From: JACDAN01 sp963834825
GTDB taxonomy: Bacteria > Actinomycetota > Thermoleophilia > Gaiellales > Gaiellaceae
DNA length: 64,000 nt
Assembly: GCA_963834825.1 (NCBI GenBank)
Contig: CAWICZ010000001.1
Coordinates: 1-64,000, forward strand
Reading direction: 5' to 3'
Shown: positions 1 to 8,124 of the stretch, one piece after another
Position numbering within the stretch: position 1 is the stretch's first letter
Layout: each line of letters starts with the position of its first letter
The notes under the pieces: generated by a model
What the model was told of the DNA's origin: nothing
What the model saw: the letters and a program-made list of their open reading frames with translations, nothing else
Database searches by the model: none
Position numbers and translations under genes: made by a program

Positions 1-1187
1 GCCAGCTCGCCCGCGAGTGGAGCAGGGAAGGGCACGACGTGACGGTGTTCTCGCAGGAGCCGCATCCAGAGCGTCTCGACCTCGGCGGCGCGAACACCGT
101 GCGACCGGACGTCCACGGCTTGCTGCCGGTGTTCGTGCTCGATCGCTACGACGGCTACCGGGTCGAGCTCGTGCAGAAGCTCCCACGGAGCGAGCTCGAC
201 ACGTGGGTCGAGGCCAACGCCGCTGCCATTCGCGAGCGGCTACCCGCCGACCTCGTCTTCGCCAGCCACGTCCTCCTCGGTGGCCCGGTCGGCGCGGCGA
301 CCGGGGCGCGCTACGCGGTCGCGGTGCACGGGTCGGAGCTCGAGTACTCGATGCGCGGTAACGCCGAGCTCTCGAAGTGGGGCGCCCAGGCGCTCGGCGA
401 CGCCGCCGCCGTGATCGTGGGCACGGAGCACATCCGCAAGGCACTTGCCGAGGTGTGCGGGCCGGTCGACCGGGTTCACGAGGTGCCGCCCGGTGTCGAC
501 GTGGAGCTGTGGCGTCCCCAGCCGCGAGCCGAGGCGGTGGCGGAGCTGCTCGAGGAGGCGCGACACGATCCCCCGAATCCCGGCAACGCGAACGAGCGGC
601 TCCCCGACGAGGGCAACGCGGACCGGCTCGAGCGCTTCCTCGCCGACGAGCGCCCCACCGTCGTCTACTTCGGCAAGCTCATCTACAACAAGGGCGTTCA
701 CCTCCTCCTCGAGGCATTGCGAGGGCTGGACGCGCAAGCGGTCATCGTCGGCTTCGGCGACTACCGGACGCAGCTCGAGCAGCAGGCTGAAGGGCTGCCG
801 GTTCTCTTCACCGGCCCGCTCGAGCACCGGCATCTCGTCCATCTGGCCGCGCTGGCCGACGTCGCAGTCGTGCCCTCGATCTTCCCCGAGGCCTTCGGGA
901 TGGTGGCGGCCGAGGCGGCCTCGGCAGGTTGCCCGCCGATCGTCGCGAATCACTCCGGCCTCGCGGAGATCGCGCGGGGGCTCGAGGAGGACTACCCGGC
1001 GGGTCTGCGGCATCTCGCGAGCTTCCCGCGCGGCGACGCGGCGGTGCTCGAGGAGCGCCTGAAAGAGATCCTTGCGCTCCCGGAGGGCGACCGCGCCGCG
1101 CTCCGCACAGCCGCCCGCAACGCCGCAGTCGAGCGCTGGAGCTGGACGAGCGTGGCCCACCGCCTCCTCGACGCCTGCGGCAAGTAG
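1..1187 (+). CDS. Glycosyltransferase family 4 (GT-B), 5' end outside window
   Basis: Transfers a sugar from a nucleotide donor to a cytosolic or membrane acceptor; the acceptor is unknown. The frame is already open at base 3 and reads QLAREWSREGHDVTVFS upstream of the in-frame GTG at 39. That stretch is the usual first helix and second strand of a GT-B N-terminal domain, so GTG 39 is not the start and roughly 20-30 residues lie outside the window. The C-terminal donor domain shows FGKLIYNKGVHLLLEAL (near visible residue 222) and the EX7E region FPEAFGMVAAEAASAG (near 291). An unusual hydrophilic insertion rich in Asn, Pro and Glu (RHDPPNPGNANERLPDEG) sits between the two domains. It ends 11 bases before the next gene on the same strand. 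The fold is secure; the specificity is not. Confidence 0.9.
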   Translation, partial: QLAREWSREGHDVTVFSQEPHPERLDLGGANTVRPDVHGLLPVFVLDRYDGYRVELVQKLPRSELDTWVEANAAAIRERLPADLVFASHVLLGGPVGAATGARYAVAVHGSELEYSMRGNAELSKWGAQALGDAAAVIVGTEHIRKALAEVCGPVDRVHEVPPGVDVELWRPQPRAEAVAELLEEARHDPPNPGNANERLPDEGNADRLERFLADERPTVVYFGKLIYNKGVHLLLEALRGLDAQAVIVGFGDYRTQLEQQAEGLPVLFTGPLEHRHLVHLAALADVAVVPSIFPEAFGMVAAEAASAGCPPIVANHSGLAEIARGLEEDYPAGLRHLASFPRGDAAVLEERLKEILALPEGDRAALRTAARNAAVERWSWTSVAHRLLDACGK

Positions 1188-1198
1188 GCACTTAACGC

Positions 1199-3110
1199 GT
1201 GCCCGCCGTGCCGCTGCGCCGCCTGATCCTGTCGGCGGCCGCCGTCGCGGCGGCAGTTGCGTGCGTCGACGCGCAGGCCGCCGCGCCGTCGCCCGAGCAG
1301 CAGCTGGCGACCCGCTACAGCCCGGTCGTCGCGCTCAAGAAGCAGAGGGAGCTCTGCGGGAAGGGCGAGGCGTACAGGCCGGTGCTGGTCGACGTCGTCC
1401 TCGGCCGCAACGACGTGTCGCTCTTCAACGGCGCAAAGGGGTACCGCCGGCTACGCCGCGCGCCGACTGCGGCCGACCTCAGCACCGGCCCGTTGGAGCA
1501 CTACGTCGATCTGCCCGGTCACCCGGTCACCGGTCGCCTGCAGCTACCAGCACTGGTTCAAGCGCATCGGCGCCCGGGTGCCGAACGCCGTGTACGCGCA
1601 CGTCGCGAAGGAACCCGGCCATACCGGCCGGCTGGCGCTCCAGTACTGGCTCTACTACGTCTTCAACGACTACAACGACAAGCACGAGTCCGACTGGGAG
1701 GAGATCCAGCTCCACTTCGATGCCGACACGGTCGAGGAGGCGCTCCAACGGCCGCCCGTCGAGGTGCTCTACTCGCAGCACCAGGGCGCGGAACGCGCCG
1801 GCTGGACGGACGACAAGCTCGAGAAGGTCGGCGGAACACACGTCGTCACCTATCCCTCAGCAGGCTCGCACGCGAACTACTACCGCAACGCGCTCTGGCT
1901 CGGCCGGAGCGCCAACCAAGGGCTCGGGTGCGACGATTCAACCGCTCCCTCCACGCGGGTTACGCCACGCGCAGTCGTCTTGCCGACGCCCGGCGAGGCG
2001 ACCATCGGGCCGCTCGCCTGGACCACATTCGAGGGTCACTGGGGCCAGCGTGAGCGAGGGTTCAACGACGGGCCGCTCGGGCCGAACGCGAAGCTCCAGT
2101 GGGAGCAGCCGTTCACGTGGGCAGAGAACGTGGAGCGAAACCGGAGCTTCACCGTCCCCGGTTCCGCACACGGAGGGCTCGACGCGAGCGACTTCTTCTG
2201 CTCGGGGGTCACCGGCGCGAGCGATCTGATCGACGCGATCTATGCGTCGACATGGGTGGCCGTCGCGGTGATCGGCCTGCTGGTGGCACTCCTCGTGCTC
2301 TCCGTGGCGCTGACGCGCTGGCGCCCGGCGCCGTTGCGCCCCTTGGAGCAGCGCCGCGCGGCAGGGCAGATCCTCCGCGTCTCGTTCCGCGTCTACCGGC
2401 TCGACTGGCGAACGCTGTTCGTGGTCGGCGCGGTCGTGCTTCCCTTCATCTTCCTCGCCGCGCTCGCGGCCCACGCGCTGTTGACCCTCGGCCCGGGCCA
2501 GGACCTCGTGGACGCGCTCGGCCGCGAGACGCTGATCACGGTGCACCTCTATGGTCTCGTGCTCGCGACGATCGAGGTCGCTGCGCTTGGGCTCGCCGTC
2601 GCGGCGACGGCCGTCGCGGTCAGCTCGCTCCGGCTCGGCGCGGAGCGTGTCGGAACGATGGGTGCCTTTCAGCGCGCGGTCCACCACGCACGGCCGTTGG
2701 CCGGCGTCCTCCTGCGCGTGGCCGGGATCCCCCTGTTTCTTGCGACGACGATCATCGGTCTCCCGTTCGCGATCTGGTATCTCGGCCGCACCGCCGTCGC
2801 CGTTCCCGCGTGTGTGATCGAGGACCTCGACTCGCGGGCCGCCATCCGGCGGAGCAAGCAGCTCGTCGGGAGGCACTTCTGGCGGGTGAGCGCGCTCACG
2901 ACCTTCATCGTCGCGGCGGCGTTGCTCGTAGGCCCACTCGTCGGCGCGTTCGTCCTGCTGAGGATGGAGACCACGGTCTTTTCTGCGAACCTGATCGGGC
3001 TGCTGGTCTCCGCCGCCGTGATGCCGCTCGTCGGCATCACGATCACGCTGCTCTATCTCGACCTCCGTGCACGTGCGCGTGACGCTGTTGCCGAGCCGGC
3101 TCAGAGCTAG
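1199..3110 (+). pseudogene. Vps62/DUF946-like secreted domain fused to polytopic membrane domain, one frameshift
   Basis: The N-terminal signal-like segment and PEQQLATRYSPVVALKKQ are read in one frame up to GHPVTG near 1534; CSYQHWFKRIG continues in the +1 frame from about 1539. Against the intact paralogue at 8125-10059, one extra base lies in 1535-1538, and removing it gives 636 residues. The extracytoplasmic part carries HESDWEEIQ and VTYPSAGSHANYY, which resemble the HEGDWE and GSHA motifs of Vps62/DUF946 proteins. After a transmembrane helix (about residues 350-370), 4-5 more hydrophobic helices follow a conserved RRAAGQILRVSFRVYR linker. Function unknown. Apart from the indel both halves are well conserved, so a sequencing error is plausible. 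It ends just before tRNA-Thr, whose putative -10 overlaps its stop codon. Confidence 0.75.
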
Positions 3111-3113
3111 ACT
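3085..3113 (+). promoter_or_regulatory. Putative tRNA-Thr promoter inside the end of the upstream gene
   Basis: A TAGACT hexamer at 3108-3113 overlaps the TAG stop of the preceding gene and lies 13 bases before the tRNA, a suitable -10 position. A weak -35 (CTGTTG, 3085-3090) is 17 bases upstream. Assigned by position and resemblance only. Confidence 0.3.
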
Positions 3114-3126
3114 GGATCGAGACTTC

Positions 3127-3199
3127 GCCGACGTAGCTCAGCTGGTAGAGCACTTCACTCGTAATGAAGGGGTCCCCGGTTCGAGTCCGGGCGTCGGCT
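3127..3199 (+). tRNA. tRNA-Thr (anticodon CGT)
   Basis: A full cloverleaf can be folded. The acceptor stem GCCGACG (3127-3133) pairs perfectly with CGTCGGC (3192-3198) and the discriminator is T. The D stem is GCTC/GAGC, the anticodon stem CTTCA/TGAAG encloses CTCGTAA with anticodon CGT at 3160-3162 (reads ACG, Thr), and the T stem CCCGG/CCGGG has a TTCGAGT loop. CCA is not encoded. Confidence 0.97.
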
Positions 3200-3209
3200 C
3201 TCTAGAAGC

Positions 3210-3230
3210 CCGCTGGAAACGGCGGATTTT
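3210..3230 (+). terminator. Intrinsic terminator of tRNA-Thr
   Basis: CCGCTG (3210-3215), a GAAA tetraloop and CGGCGG (3220-3225) form a six-pair stem with one T-G wobble. ATTTT follows at once. It begins 11 bases after the tRNA 3' end. Confidence 0.7.
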
Positions 3231-3231
3231 C

Positions 3232-3551
3232 GTATAACCGAGATCCAGCCGCCCGGGGCGCGTGTCTACAAAATCGGGCTTTGTGTCTACAGCGGGGAGG
3301 AAGGCGCGCGCGGAGGGCGCCCTCGATGCTCGACGTAGCCGTGCGGTCCCGGAGTCAGGAGGGACCGCATGACCTTCACCTTCAAACTCGTGCAGGCCGA
3401 CCGGATGCCGGCCGACCCGCCGACGATGTAGAGCACGCGCCAGTTCGTAACGGGACGCGATCCCGCATGAAGATCGCCGTGAGCGCGGTGTGACTGCCGT
3501 GTGAGGTGTCGCCTCGAGACTGGAGACAACCTGTAACGCAAAGGAGGAGCG
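3232..3551. other. Intergenic stretch with a short remnant ORF and paired TGTCTACA motifs
   Basis: Apart from the remnant at 3369-3431 I see no gene. TGTCTACA occurs at 3263-3270 and 3284-3291, 21 bases apart and flanking an A-rich/T-rich core. TCTACAGCG at 3286-3294 recurs at 5869-5877 at the far side of the small accessory patch. This may be a degenerate attachment site or chance. Confidence 0.35.
3369..3431 (+). pseudogene. 20-codon remnant of a short cytoplasmic protein
   Basis: A strong ribosome-binding site, AGGAGGG at about 3357-3363, precedes an ATG reading MTFTFKLVQADRMPADPPT and then a TAG. From memory, this resembles the N-terminus of a small family in actinobacteria that begins MTFTFKLxxxDGTPADPPT and continues for another 30-40 residues. 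No continuation is recognisable in any frame after the stop, so this is probably a decayed 5' end that kept its translation signal. It could alternatively be a real leader peptide. The family memory is not verified. Confidence 0.4.
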
Positions 3552-4478
3552 ATGCGTACCATCGTGGTCGCACTAGCCGTCGCCCTGGTGACGGCGAGTA
3601 GCTCGACGGCAGCCCTCGTCGTCACGAGCAAGAACATCAAGAACGGCACGATCCAGCTGGCCGACATCAGCCCGCGCGTGCTCGTAGCGACCGATCCGGT
3701 CGCCGCCGCCGAGAACGGCCCGATCGCGTTCGGCTCGGACGACGCCCTCTGGCGTCTCGACGAGGGTGTAGAGCAGCCGATTCCGAACGGCGAAGGCGGC
3801 TACTGGCCGTCGTGGTCGCCGGATGGGTCGCGCATCGCGTTCACGTCCCTGCGCAGGCATGGCATCTGGGTGATGAGCGCCGACGGCACGGGCCTTCGCC
3901 GCGTGACGACGAGCCGGTCGATCGACTCCCAGCCGACGTGGTCGCCCGACGGGAGGCGCCTCGCGTTCGCCCGCAACATTCCCGGCTACCACACGGACAT
4001 CTTCGTCGTAAGCGCCGACGGGAAGGGCCTCCGGCGGCTGACCGCCAACCGCGGAGCGGACTTCGATCCCGATTGGGCGCCGAACGGGAACCGGATCGCC
4101 TGGTCGTTCGGCGCCTCGCGTGCGAGCGCCCGCTCGGGCATCTACACGATGAACCCCGACGGGAGTTCGAAGCGGTTCCGCGGCGCCGGGTTCGCACCGG
4201 ACTGGTCGCCGGACGGCCGGCGCTTCGTGTTCGCGCTTCTAGGCGACCTCTGGACGGAGGCCGTCGACGGCACCGACCGGCGGCCGCTCTCGGTGGCGCC
4301 GGGGGGCGACGCAGCCCCCGACTGGTCGCCCGACGGCACGCAGGTCGCGTTTGTGTCGAGTCAGGGGAGCGAGACCGAGCACTACCGCCTCTGGCGTGTC
4401 GGTGCCGACGGCGGGAGTCGGCGCCTGCTGACGCCCAACCGCGACAGCGTCCACGCGCCCTCGTGGGCTCGGCGCTAG
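3552..4478 (+). CDS. Secreted TolB/PD40-type beta-propeller protein
   Basis: The 308-residue protein starts with a signal peptide (MRTIVVALAVALVTASSSTA) at ATG 3552, preceded by AAGGAGG. It continues with SKNIKNGTIQLADIS, an N-terminal pattern I associate with exported Thermoleophilia proteins. At least five propeller blades follow, each marked by the PD40 signature WSPDGxRxAF: WSPDGSRIAF, WSPDGRRLAF, WAPNGNRIAW, WSPDGRRFVF and WSPDGTQVAF. Such propellers act as extracytoplasmic binding scaffolds; no catalytic domain is attached. No TolA, TolQ or TolR genes are nearby, so it is unlikely to be TolB itself. It opens the accessory patch beside tRNA-Thr and appears to be monocistronic. The fold is secure and the ligand unknown. 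Confidence 0.88.
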   Translation: MRTIVVALAVALVTASSSTAALVVTSKNIKNGTIQLADISPRVLVATDPVAAAENGPIAFGSDDALWRLDEGVEQPIPNGEGGYWPSWSPDGSRIAFTSLRRHGIWVMSADGTGLRRVTTSRSIDSQPTWSPDGRRLAFARNIPGYHTDIFVVSADGKGLRRLTANRGADFDPDWAPNGNRIAWSFGASRASARSGIYTMNPDGSSKRFRGAGFAPDWSPDGRRFVFALLGDLWTEAVDGTDRRPLSVAPGGDAAPDWSPDGTQVAFVSSQGSETEHYRLWRVGADGGSRRLLTPNRDSVHAPSWARR

Positions 4479-4827
4479 CGCCCGTTCGCCACCTACGCGA
4501 ATCGACCACGGCGAGTCTTCCTCGCTGACCATGCGAAAACGGCGCCGTTGCCGGAGCGTCGCCGGTCGCGGAGCCTGCCGCGCAGCCCCGACCGCGGAGG
4601 CGTTGACGTGACCGAAAGGTTCCGGGCGAAAGCGGGGCGAAGGTGAAATCTGCGCTCGGGCTCGGTGGTCGCTCGGGCGCAAGCACCTCGGTCGGCAACC
4701 CCGACCGGTCCCGGAGTTCCCCGTACCTCACGACCGACGAAGACGAGCCCTCGGAGCCGCCCGAGGCGACCATTCCTAGACGGAGCCAACCTCACGGCGT
4801 TTCAGCGGAGGAAAGATACTTACTACG
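4479..4827. other. Intergenic region, no convincing gene
   Basis: Short open frames here (for example one beginning near 4643) lack family motifs and show no clear codon bias. The only functional signal is the ribosome-binding site GGAGGAAAG at about 4806-4814 serving the next gene. Confidence 0.4.
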
Positions 4828-5139
4828 ATGTCCGGACGGACAACAGCGAGGGGCTACGGCGCCGCACATCAGCGAGCCCGCCTGCTCGCCCTCCAACGTG
4901 ACCCGATCTGTACCGAGCGCGGATGCAACCGCCAGTCAGTCATAGCCCACTACTTCCCGCCGCCCTCCGAGCGCACCGAGGGATTACCCCACGACCCGCG
5001 CGGGATGCGGGGCGTGTGCCGCCCCTGCCATGCCAAGCTCACCGCCCTAGAGCGCGAGCATCGCCGGGCGCTCGACCCCAACACCGAAGAGGCGAGATAC
5101 GTCCGGGGTTCAACGAGGACGCTGACCCGTCACGGCTGA
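4828..5139 (+). CDS. Small HNH-like zinc-binding nuclease domain protein
   Basis: This 103-residue protein starts at ATG 4828 behind GGAGGAAAG. GYGAAHQRARLLALQRDPIC is the usual opening of phage-type HNH endonucleases. Two zinc-ligand pairs are present, CTERGC and CRPCH, around a central IAHYFPP that replaces the canonical DH..P element. The scaffold is therefore HNH, but the metal-binding Asp-His pair is changed and activity is uncertain. Such genes are common in prophages and integrated elements. Its position 1.6 kb from a tRNA, among unrelated small genes, fits a remnant of mobile DNA. No terminase, portal or integrase is visible nearby. Confidence 0.7.
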   Translation: MSGRTTARGYGAAHQRARLLALQRDPICTERGCNRQSVIAHYFPPPSERTEGLPHDPRGMRGVCRPCHAKLTALEREHRRALDPNTEEARYVRGSTRTLTRHG

Positions 5140-5157
5140 CAACGCGGGCCGTGGTGC

Positions 5158-5586
5158 TCACGGCGCAATTGCGATCAGGTCTGGGGCGTCGACCACCATG
5201 TTGGCGGGCTGGTAGCCGCCGATCAGACCGGCCACGCAGATCGTCTTGCCGAGGTAGAAGTCCGGGGACTCGGGGAAGTTCCCAAGGTCTTCGGCAGGGA
5301 TGATCACGGTCAATTCTCTTGCCGAGGCGGGCCGCTCAGCAAGGTCGAGAGTTGCCCCGTCATAGAGGGAGTTATTGGCCACCGTTCGAGTCACAACGCC
5401 TCGTATCGTCACCAGTTCAAGTCGGTGATCCCATGCCTGGCTTGCCGGGATAGCACTCTGACAAGAAGCGGGACCCGTAGTTTCGGTGGCTATCCCATCA
5501 CTGCAGGCGCCCAAGATCACGACCACCGCTCCGAACGACGCCAATCGTCCGCTGCGGAGCGCGGCACGACTCCGTTCCATCCTCAC
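5158..5586 (-). CDS. Lipoprotein with OB-fold-like domain
   Basis: A 142-residue protein with a charged N-terminus, a hydrophobic stretch and a lipobox (VVVILGAC, Cys at about 28) followed by SDG, so it should be lipid-anchored outside the membrane. The mature part is a single small domain with alternating beta-strand motifs: VTIRGVVTRT, GATLDLAE, ELTVIIPAEDL, GKTICVAGLIGGY and a final VVDAPDLIAI. This looks like an OB-fold of the type found in exported bacterial proteins. ATG 5586 is used; a second Met two codons later would also serve. It is convergent with the HNH-like gene, only 18 bases apart. Function unknown. Confidence 0.72.
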   Translation of the reverse strand: MRMERSRAALRSGRLASFGAVVVILGACSDGIATETTGPASCQSAIPASQAWDHRLELVTIRGVVTRTVANNSLYDGATLDLAERPASARELTVIIPAEDLGNFPESPDFYLGKTICVAGLIGGYQPANMVVDAPDLIAIAP

Positions 5587-5882
5587 TCGGACAAACCCTA
5601 TTCCGACGACAGTTCATCCAGCCGGCGCTGAGCGCCACGGGGCGGGCCAACGCGGCGTTTTTTAGCTGGCTCCGAGGGCAAACGACCAAGGTCAGCCGTT
5701 TAAACCGCCTCGGGGAGAAGCTCGCGGCCGGCCTCGCTGTAGACACGAAGTAGGGCACGGACGCTAAAGATGGGGTGACCACTAGTCCGGCGTGAAGTGG
5801 TCACCCTTCTGGAGCCGAACGAGGCGTTGTCGGGCTGGACACCGGCCAAAAACCGTCTCTACACCGTTTCTACAGCGCCGCC
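5587..5882. other. Intergenic region with an 11-bp inverted repeat
   Basis: No gene is supported. The 5' half holds the upstream region of the lipoprotein gene. The 3' half carries a perfect inverted repeat (5773-5806) and a second copy of TCTACAGCG (5869-5877) matching 3286-3294. Confidence 0.4.
5773..5806. repeat. Perfect 11-bp inverted repeat
   Basis: GGGTGACCACT (5773-5783) and AGTGGTCACCC (5796-5806) are exact reverse complements around a 12-base spacer. It lies 77 bases downstream of the sixA stop on the minus strand. It could be a bidirectional terminator, though no T-run follows, or a protein-binding dyad. Confidence 0.5.
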
Positions 5883-6389
5883 TTAGCTCAGGTCGCGGGG
5901 GACGACGAACGAGAAGAGGCGGATCTGACCGGGCCCTATGTCGGCCCAGCCGCCCGCGTCGGCCTCGAGCGACGCGAGCGCGCCAGTCGGGAACTTCGCG
6001 GCGGCGCGGTCGCGCAGCTCACCCGGCTCTGCGAGCAGGAGAACGATCCCTTGGATACCGGGGTTGTGCCCGATCAGCATCGCTTCCTCGACCTCGTCCG
6101 GTAGTGCCTGGACTCGCGCGAGCAGTGTCTCGGCGGACGCGGCGTACAGCGAGTCCTCGATCCATACCTCGGGCTGGCCCAGGCCTGGTAGCACGCGCTG
6201 CAGCGTCTGACGAGCGCGCACGGCGCTCGAACAAGCGACGACTTGCGGCCGGACGTCGTGCCTCGCTGCCCAGCCGGCGATCCGGTTCGCCGCCTTGCGC
6301 CCGCGCGAAGCGAGCGGCCGTTCCCGGTCGGCAAGTGTGGAGTCGTCCCATGACGACTTTGCGTGCCGGAGCAAGTGAAGCCGCAGCAT
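5883..6389 (-). CDS. sixA: SixA-like phosphohistidine phosphatase
   Basis: A 168-residue histidine-phosphatase-superfamily protein. SixA removes phosphate from phosphohistidine in signalling or phosphotransfer proteins in the cytosol. The nucleophile motif LRHAKSSWDD is at residues 6-15, where the SixA family has RHAKSSW. LASRGRKAA, CSSAVRARQT (second Arg) and LIGHNPG (second His) complete the active site. I chose ATG 6389 because it puts the first strand directly before RHAKSS; the longer frame to 6440 adds an unrelated extension. It runs in the same direction as the next two genes, but 100 bases and a sharp GC change separate it from the upstream gene. Confidence 0.88.
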   Translation of the reverse strand: MLRLHLLRHAKSSWDDSTLADRERPLASRGRKAANRIAGWAARHDVRPQVVACSSAVRARQTLQRVLPGLGQPEVWIEDSLYAASAETLLARVQALPDEVEEAMLIGHNPGIQGIVLLLAEPGELRDRAAAKFPTGALASLEADAGGWADIGPGQIRLFSFVVPRDLS

Positions 6390-6491
6390 TCTGGCCAGCG
6401 TACGCGGATGCCGGCAGTCCAAGAGGCCACTTGCTGGCACGCCCTGGCTCGGGAGGGACGCCGCGCCCGGCCGTGGGTTGCGATTGCGCTC

Positions 6492-8093
6492 CTAACTCCC
6501 AGCCCCCGCGCTCAAAGCGCCCCAATCTTCCTGGATCATCATCAGGTGCTCCCCGATTGCGCGGTAGCGTTCGAGCGACATGACTCGCGGATCGCGCTGG
6601 AACAGCTCGAATTCTTGATCGAAACTTGCGTAAATCATGCGATTCATCGTCAGCAGCTGATCGTCCACGAAATGCAGTTCCAGATAGCGAGAGCCCTGTT
6701 CATCGGGCTCATAGAGTCGCAGCTGCGCAGGCCGAATCGCAATATCGCCCGATCGAATGAACTTGATCCAGAAATCGATCATCAGCCGCGGGATGCTCGG
6801 GTCGCGCTCAAAATACACATTCAACGTTCGCTCTTGATAATCCCAATTCGGCGAGCTGCGTTTCTGAAGCGTCGGCGGATGGTAATCGGTGCTGGCCCGG
6901 ACATACACTCCATCGATGATCTGTTGCGGGCGATACGTGAGGGCCACCATCGTTGCCGTTCCCACAATTTCTGGGGTGTCGTGAGCCACGTCGATCAGGC
7001 CAATCGAGCTTAAGAGCTGCAGCGCATGCGGCAACTCCAACAACGGAGGCGGTGTCGCATACGCCAGACCATGCTCCTTCGAGAATTCGATATCGACGCG
7101 CTGCACCCGGCCGGCGCGCTGGTCGGCTGATATTCGTTGGATCTCGCGCCGAATGATCCGCGGGAGATCCGAGTAGCACCATTGGGACGCCACCGCGGCC
7201 TTGATCTGCTCGTCAGCGACCCGATCGATCAGGGCGTGCAGCTGAGTCTGATTCATCACCACCGGCTTGGGCAGGATCAGCTGCTTGACCCCAGCGTCGA
7301 TATACCGCAGTACCTCCTCGTAGAGCAGCTCCGGCTTCAAGGGAATTTCCACCACCTGCCGCGCGCGTCGATCAGGCGTCAGCTGTGCGAAGTAGCCGTC
7401 GTACCACTCCTGAAACGAGCGAAACAGCAAACAGTCCGGGCAGCGGCGGCCGAGCATGCTGACGGCAAACCTGCCGCGCGTCAGGTGCGGATCGACAATG
7501 GCGACCGCCTGCCAGGGATAGCCCGGCTTGGCATATTTCGGGCCGATGTAGTTGTTGCCGTAGCGTCCATATCCGACGATCGTGGTTTGAAAGCGCGCTG
7601 CGACGTGCTGATCGGGGGGTAAAACTACGCCGCTCTCAACCGCGAGCATTTCCGACACCAGATCCGACGTCCGGCGGAGCCGCTGGGCCAGGATGCTGAC
7701 CAGGCGTTGCCGATAGTGGGGAAACCTCTCCAGAAAGGCGTGAAAGTCATCACGCTGAATCGCAAGCAACGTGCTTGGCGAAGCCGCCCGGCCGGTGGCC
7801 GTGCGCGGCTGATCGTCGAGGACCGCGATCTCACCCAACATGTCGCCACGCTGAAACCGCTCGACGACCACATCGCCATCCTGGGATGGCATCAGAATCT
7901 GAATCGTTCCGTCCAACACAATGAATAGCTGATCGCCCGACGAGCCGCTCGCAAACAGCTGCTCGCCGGCCGCGAATGTTCGCCGCTTTCCAATCGCCAG
8001 CAGAAACACGGCCTCGTCTTCGCTCAACGATTTAAACAGCGGATTCTGCGCCAGGCACTGTGAAAGCAGCAGTCGGTCGGCGTCCATCAGCAC
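6492..8093 (-). CDS. Cyclic-nucleotide-binding domain fused to Gfo/Idh-like Rossmann protein
   Basis: 533 residues. About 1-140 form a CAP_ED cyclic-nucleotide-binding domain (LFKSLSEDEAVFLLAIG, GDQLFIVLDG, RGDMLGEIAVLDDQPRTAT), where the phosphate-binding cassette has GEIAVL and PRTAT. After a linker, a dinucleotide-type fold starts with TTIVGYGRYGNNYIGPKYA and VAIVDPHLTRGRFA, as in Gfo/Idh/MocA oxidoreductases. It goes on to IPLKPELLYEEVLRYIDAG, reminiscent of their EKPL region (KPVVMNQTQ), and a C-terminal beta-rich domain. There is no DNA-binding helix-turn-helix. Local GC is visibly lower than the neighbours (about 45-60 per cent in samples against about 70), with many A/T-ending codons, which suggests recent transfer. 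Substrate and nucleotide ligand are unknown. Confidence 0.75.
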   Translation of the reverse strand: MLMDADRLLLSQCLAQNPLFKSLSEDEAVFLLAIGKRRTFAAGEQLFASGSSGDQLFIVLDGTIQILMPSQDGDVVVERFQRGDMLGEIAVLDDQPRTATGRAASPSTLLAIQRDDFHAFLERFPHYRQRLVSILAQRLRRTSDLVSEMLAVESGVVLPPDQHVAARFQTTIVGYGRYGNNYIGPKYAKPGYPWQAVAIVDPHLTRGRFAVSMLGRRCPDCLLFRSFQEWYDGYFAQLTPDRRARQVVEIPLKPELLYEEVLRYIDAGVKQLILPKPVVMNQTQLHALIDRVADEQIKAAVASQWCYSDLPRIIRREIQRISADQRAGRVQRVDIEFSKEHGLAYATPPPLLELPHALQLLSSIGLIDVAHDTPEIVGTATMVALTYRPQQIIDGVYVRASTDYHPPTLQKRSSPNWDYQERTLNVYFERDPSIPRLMIDFWIKFIRSGDIAIRPAQLRLYEPDEQGSRYLELHFVDDQLLTMNRMIYASFDQEFELFQRDPRVMSLERYRAIGEHLMMIQEDWGALSAGAGS

Positions 8094-8124
8094 CTCGTCG
8101 CGAATGAACGCTCCGCGATGAGCT

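Noticed and set aside
3281..3493. 70-codon frame after tRNA-Thr
   Set aside because: No motif or ribosome-binding site; it overlaps the remnant whose start signal is strong in another frame.
4643..4945. 100-codon frame before the HNH-like gene
   Set aside because: No motif, weak start context, and it overlaps the better-supported HNH-like frame.
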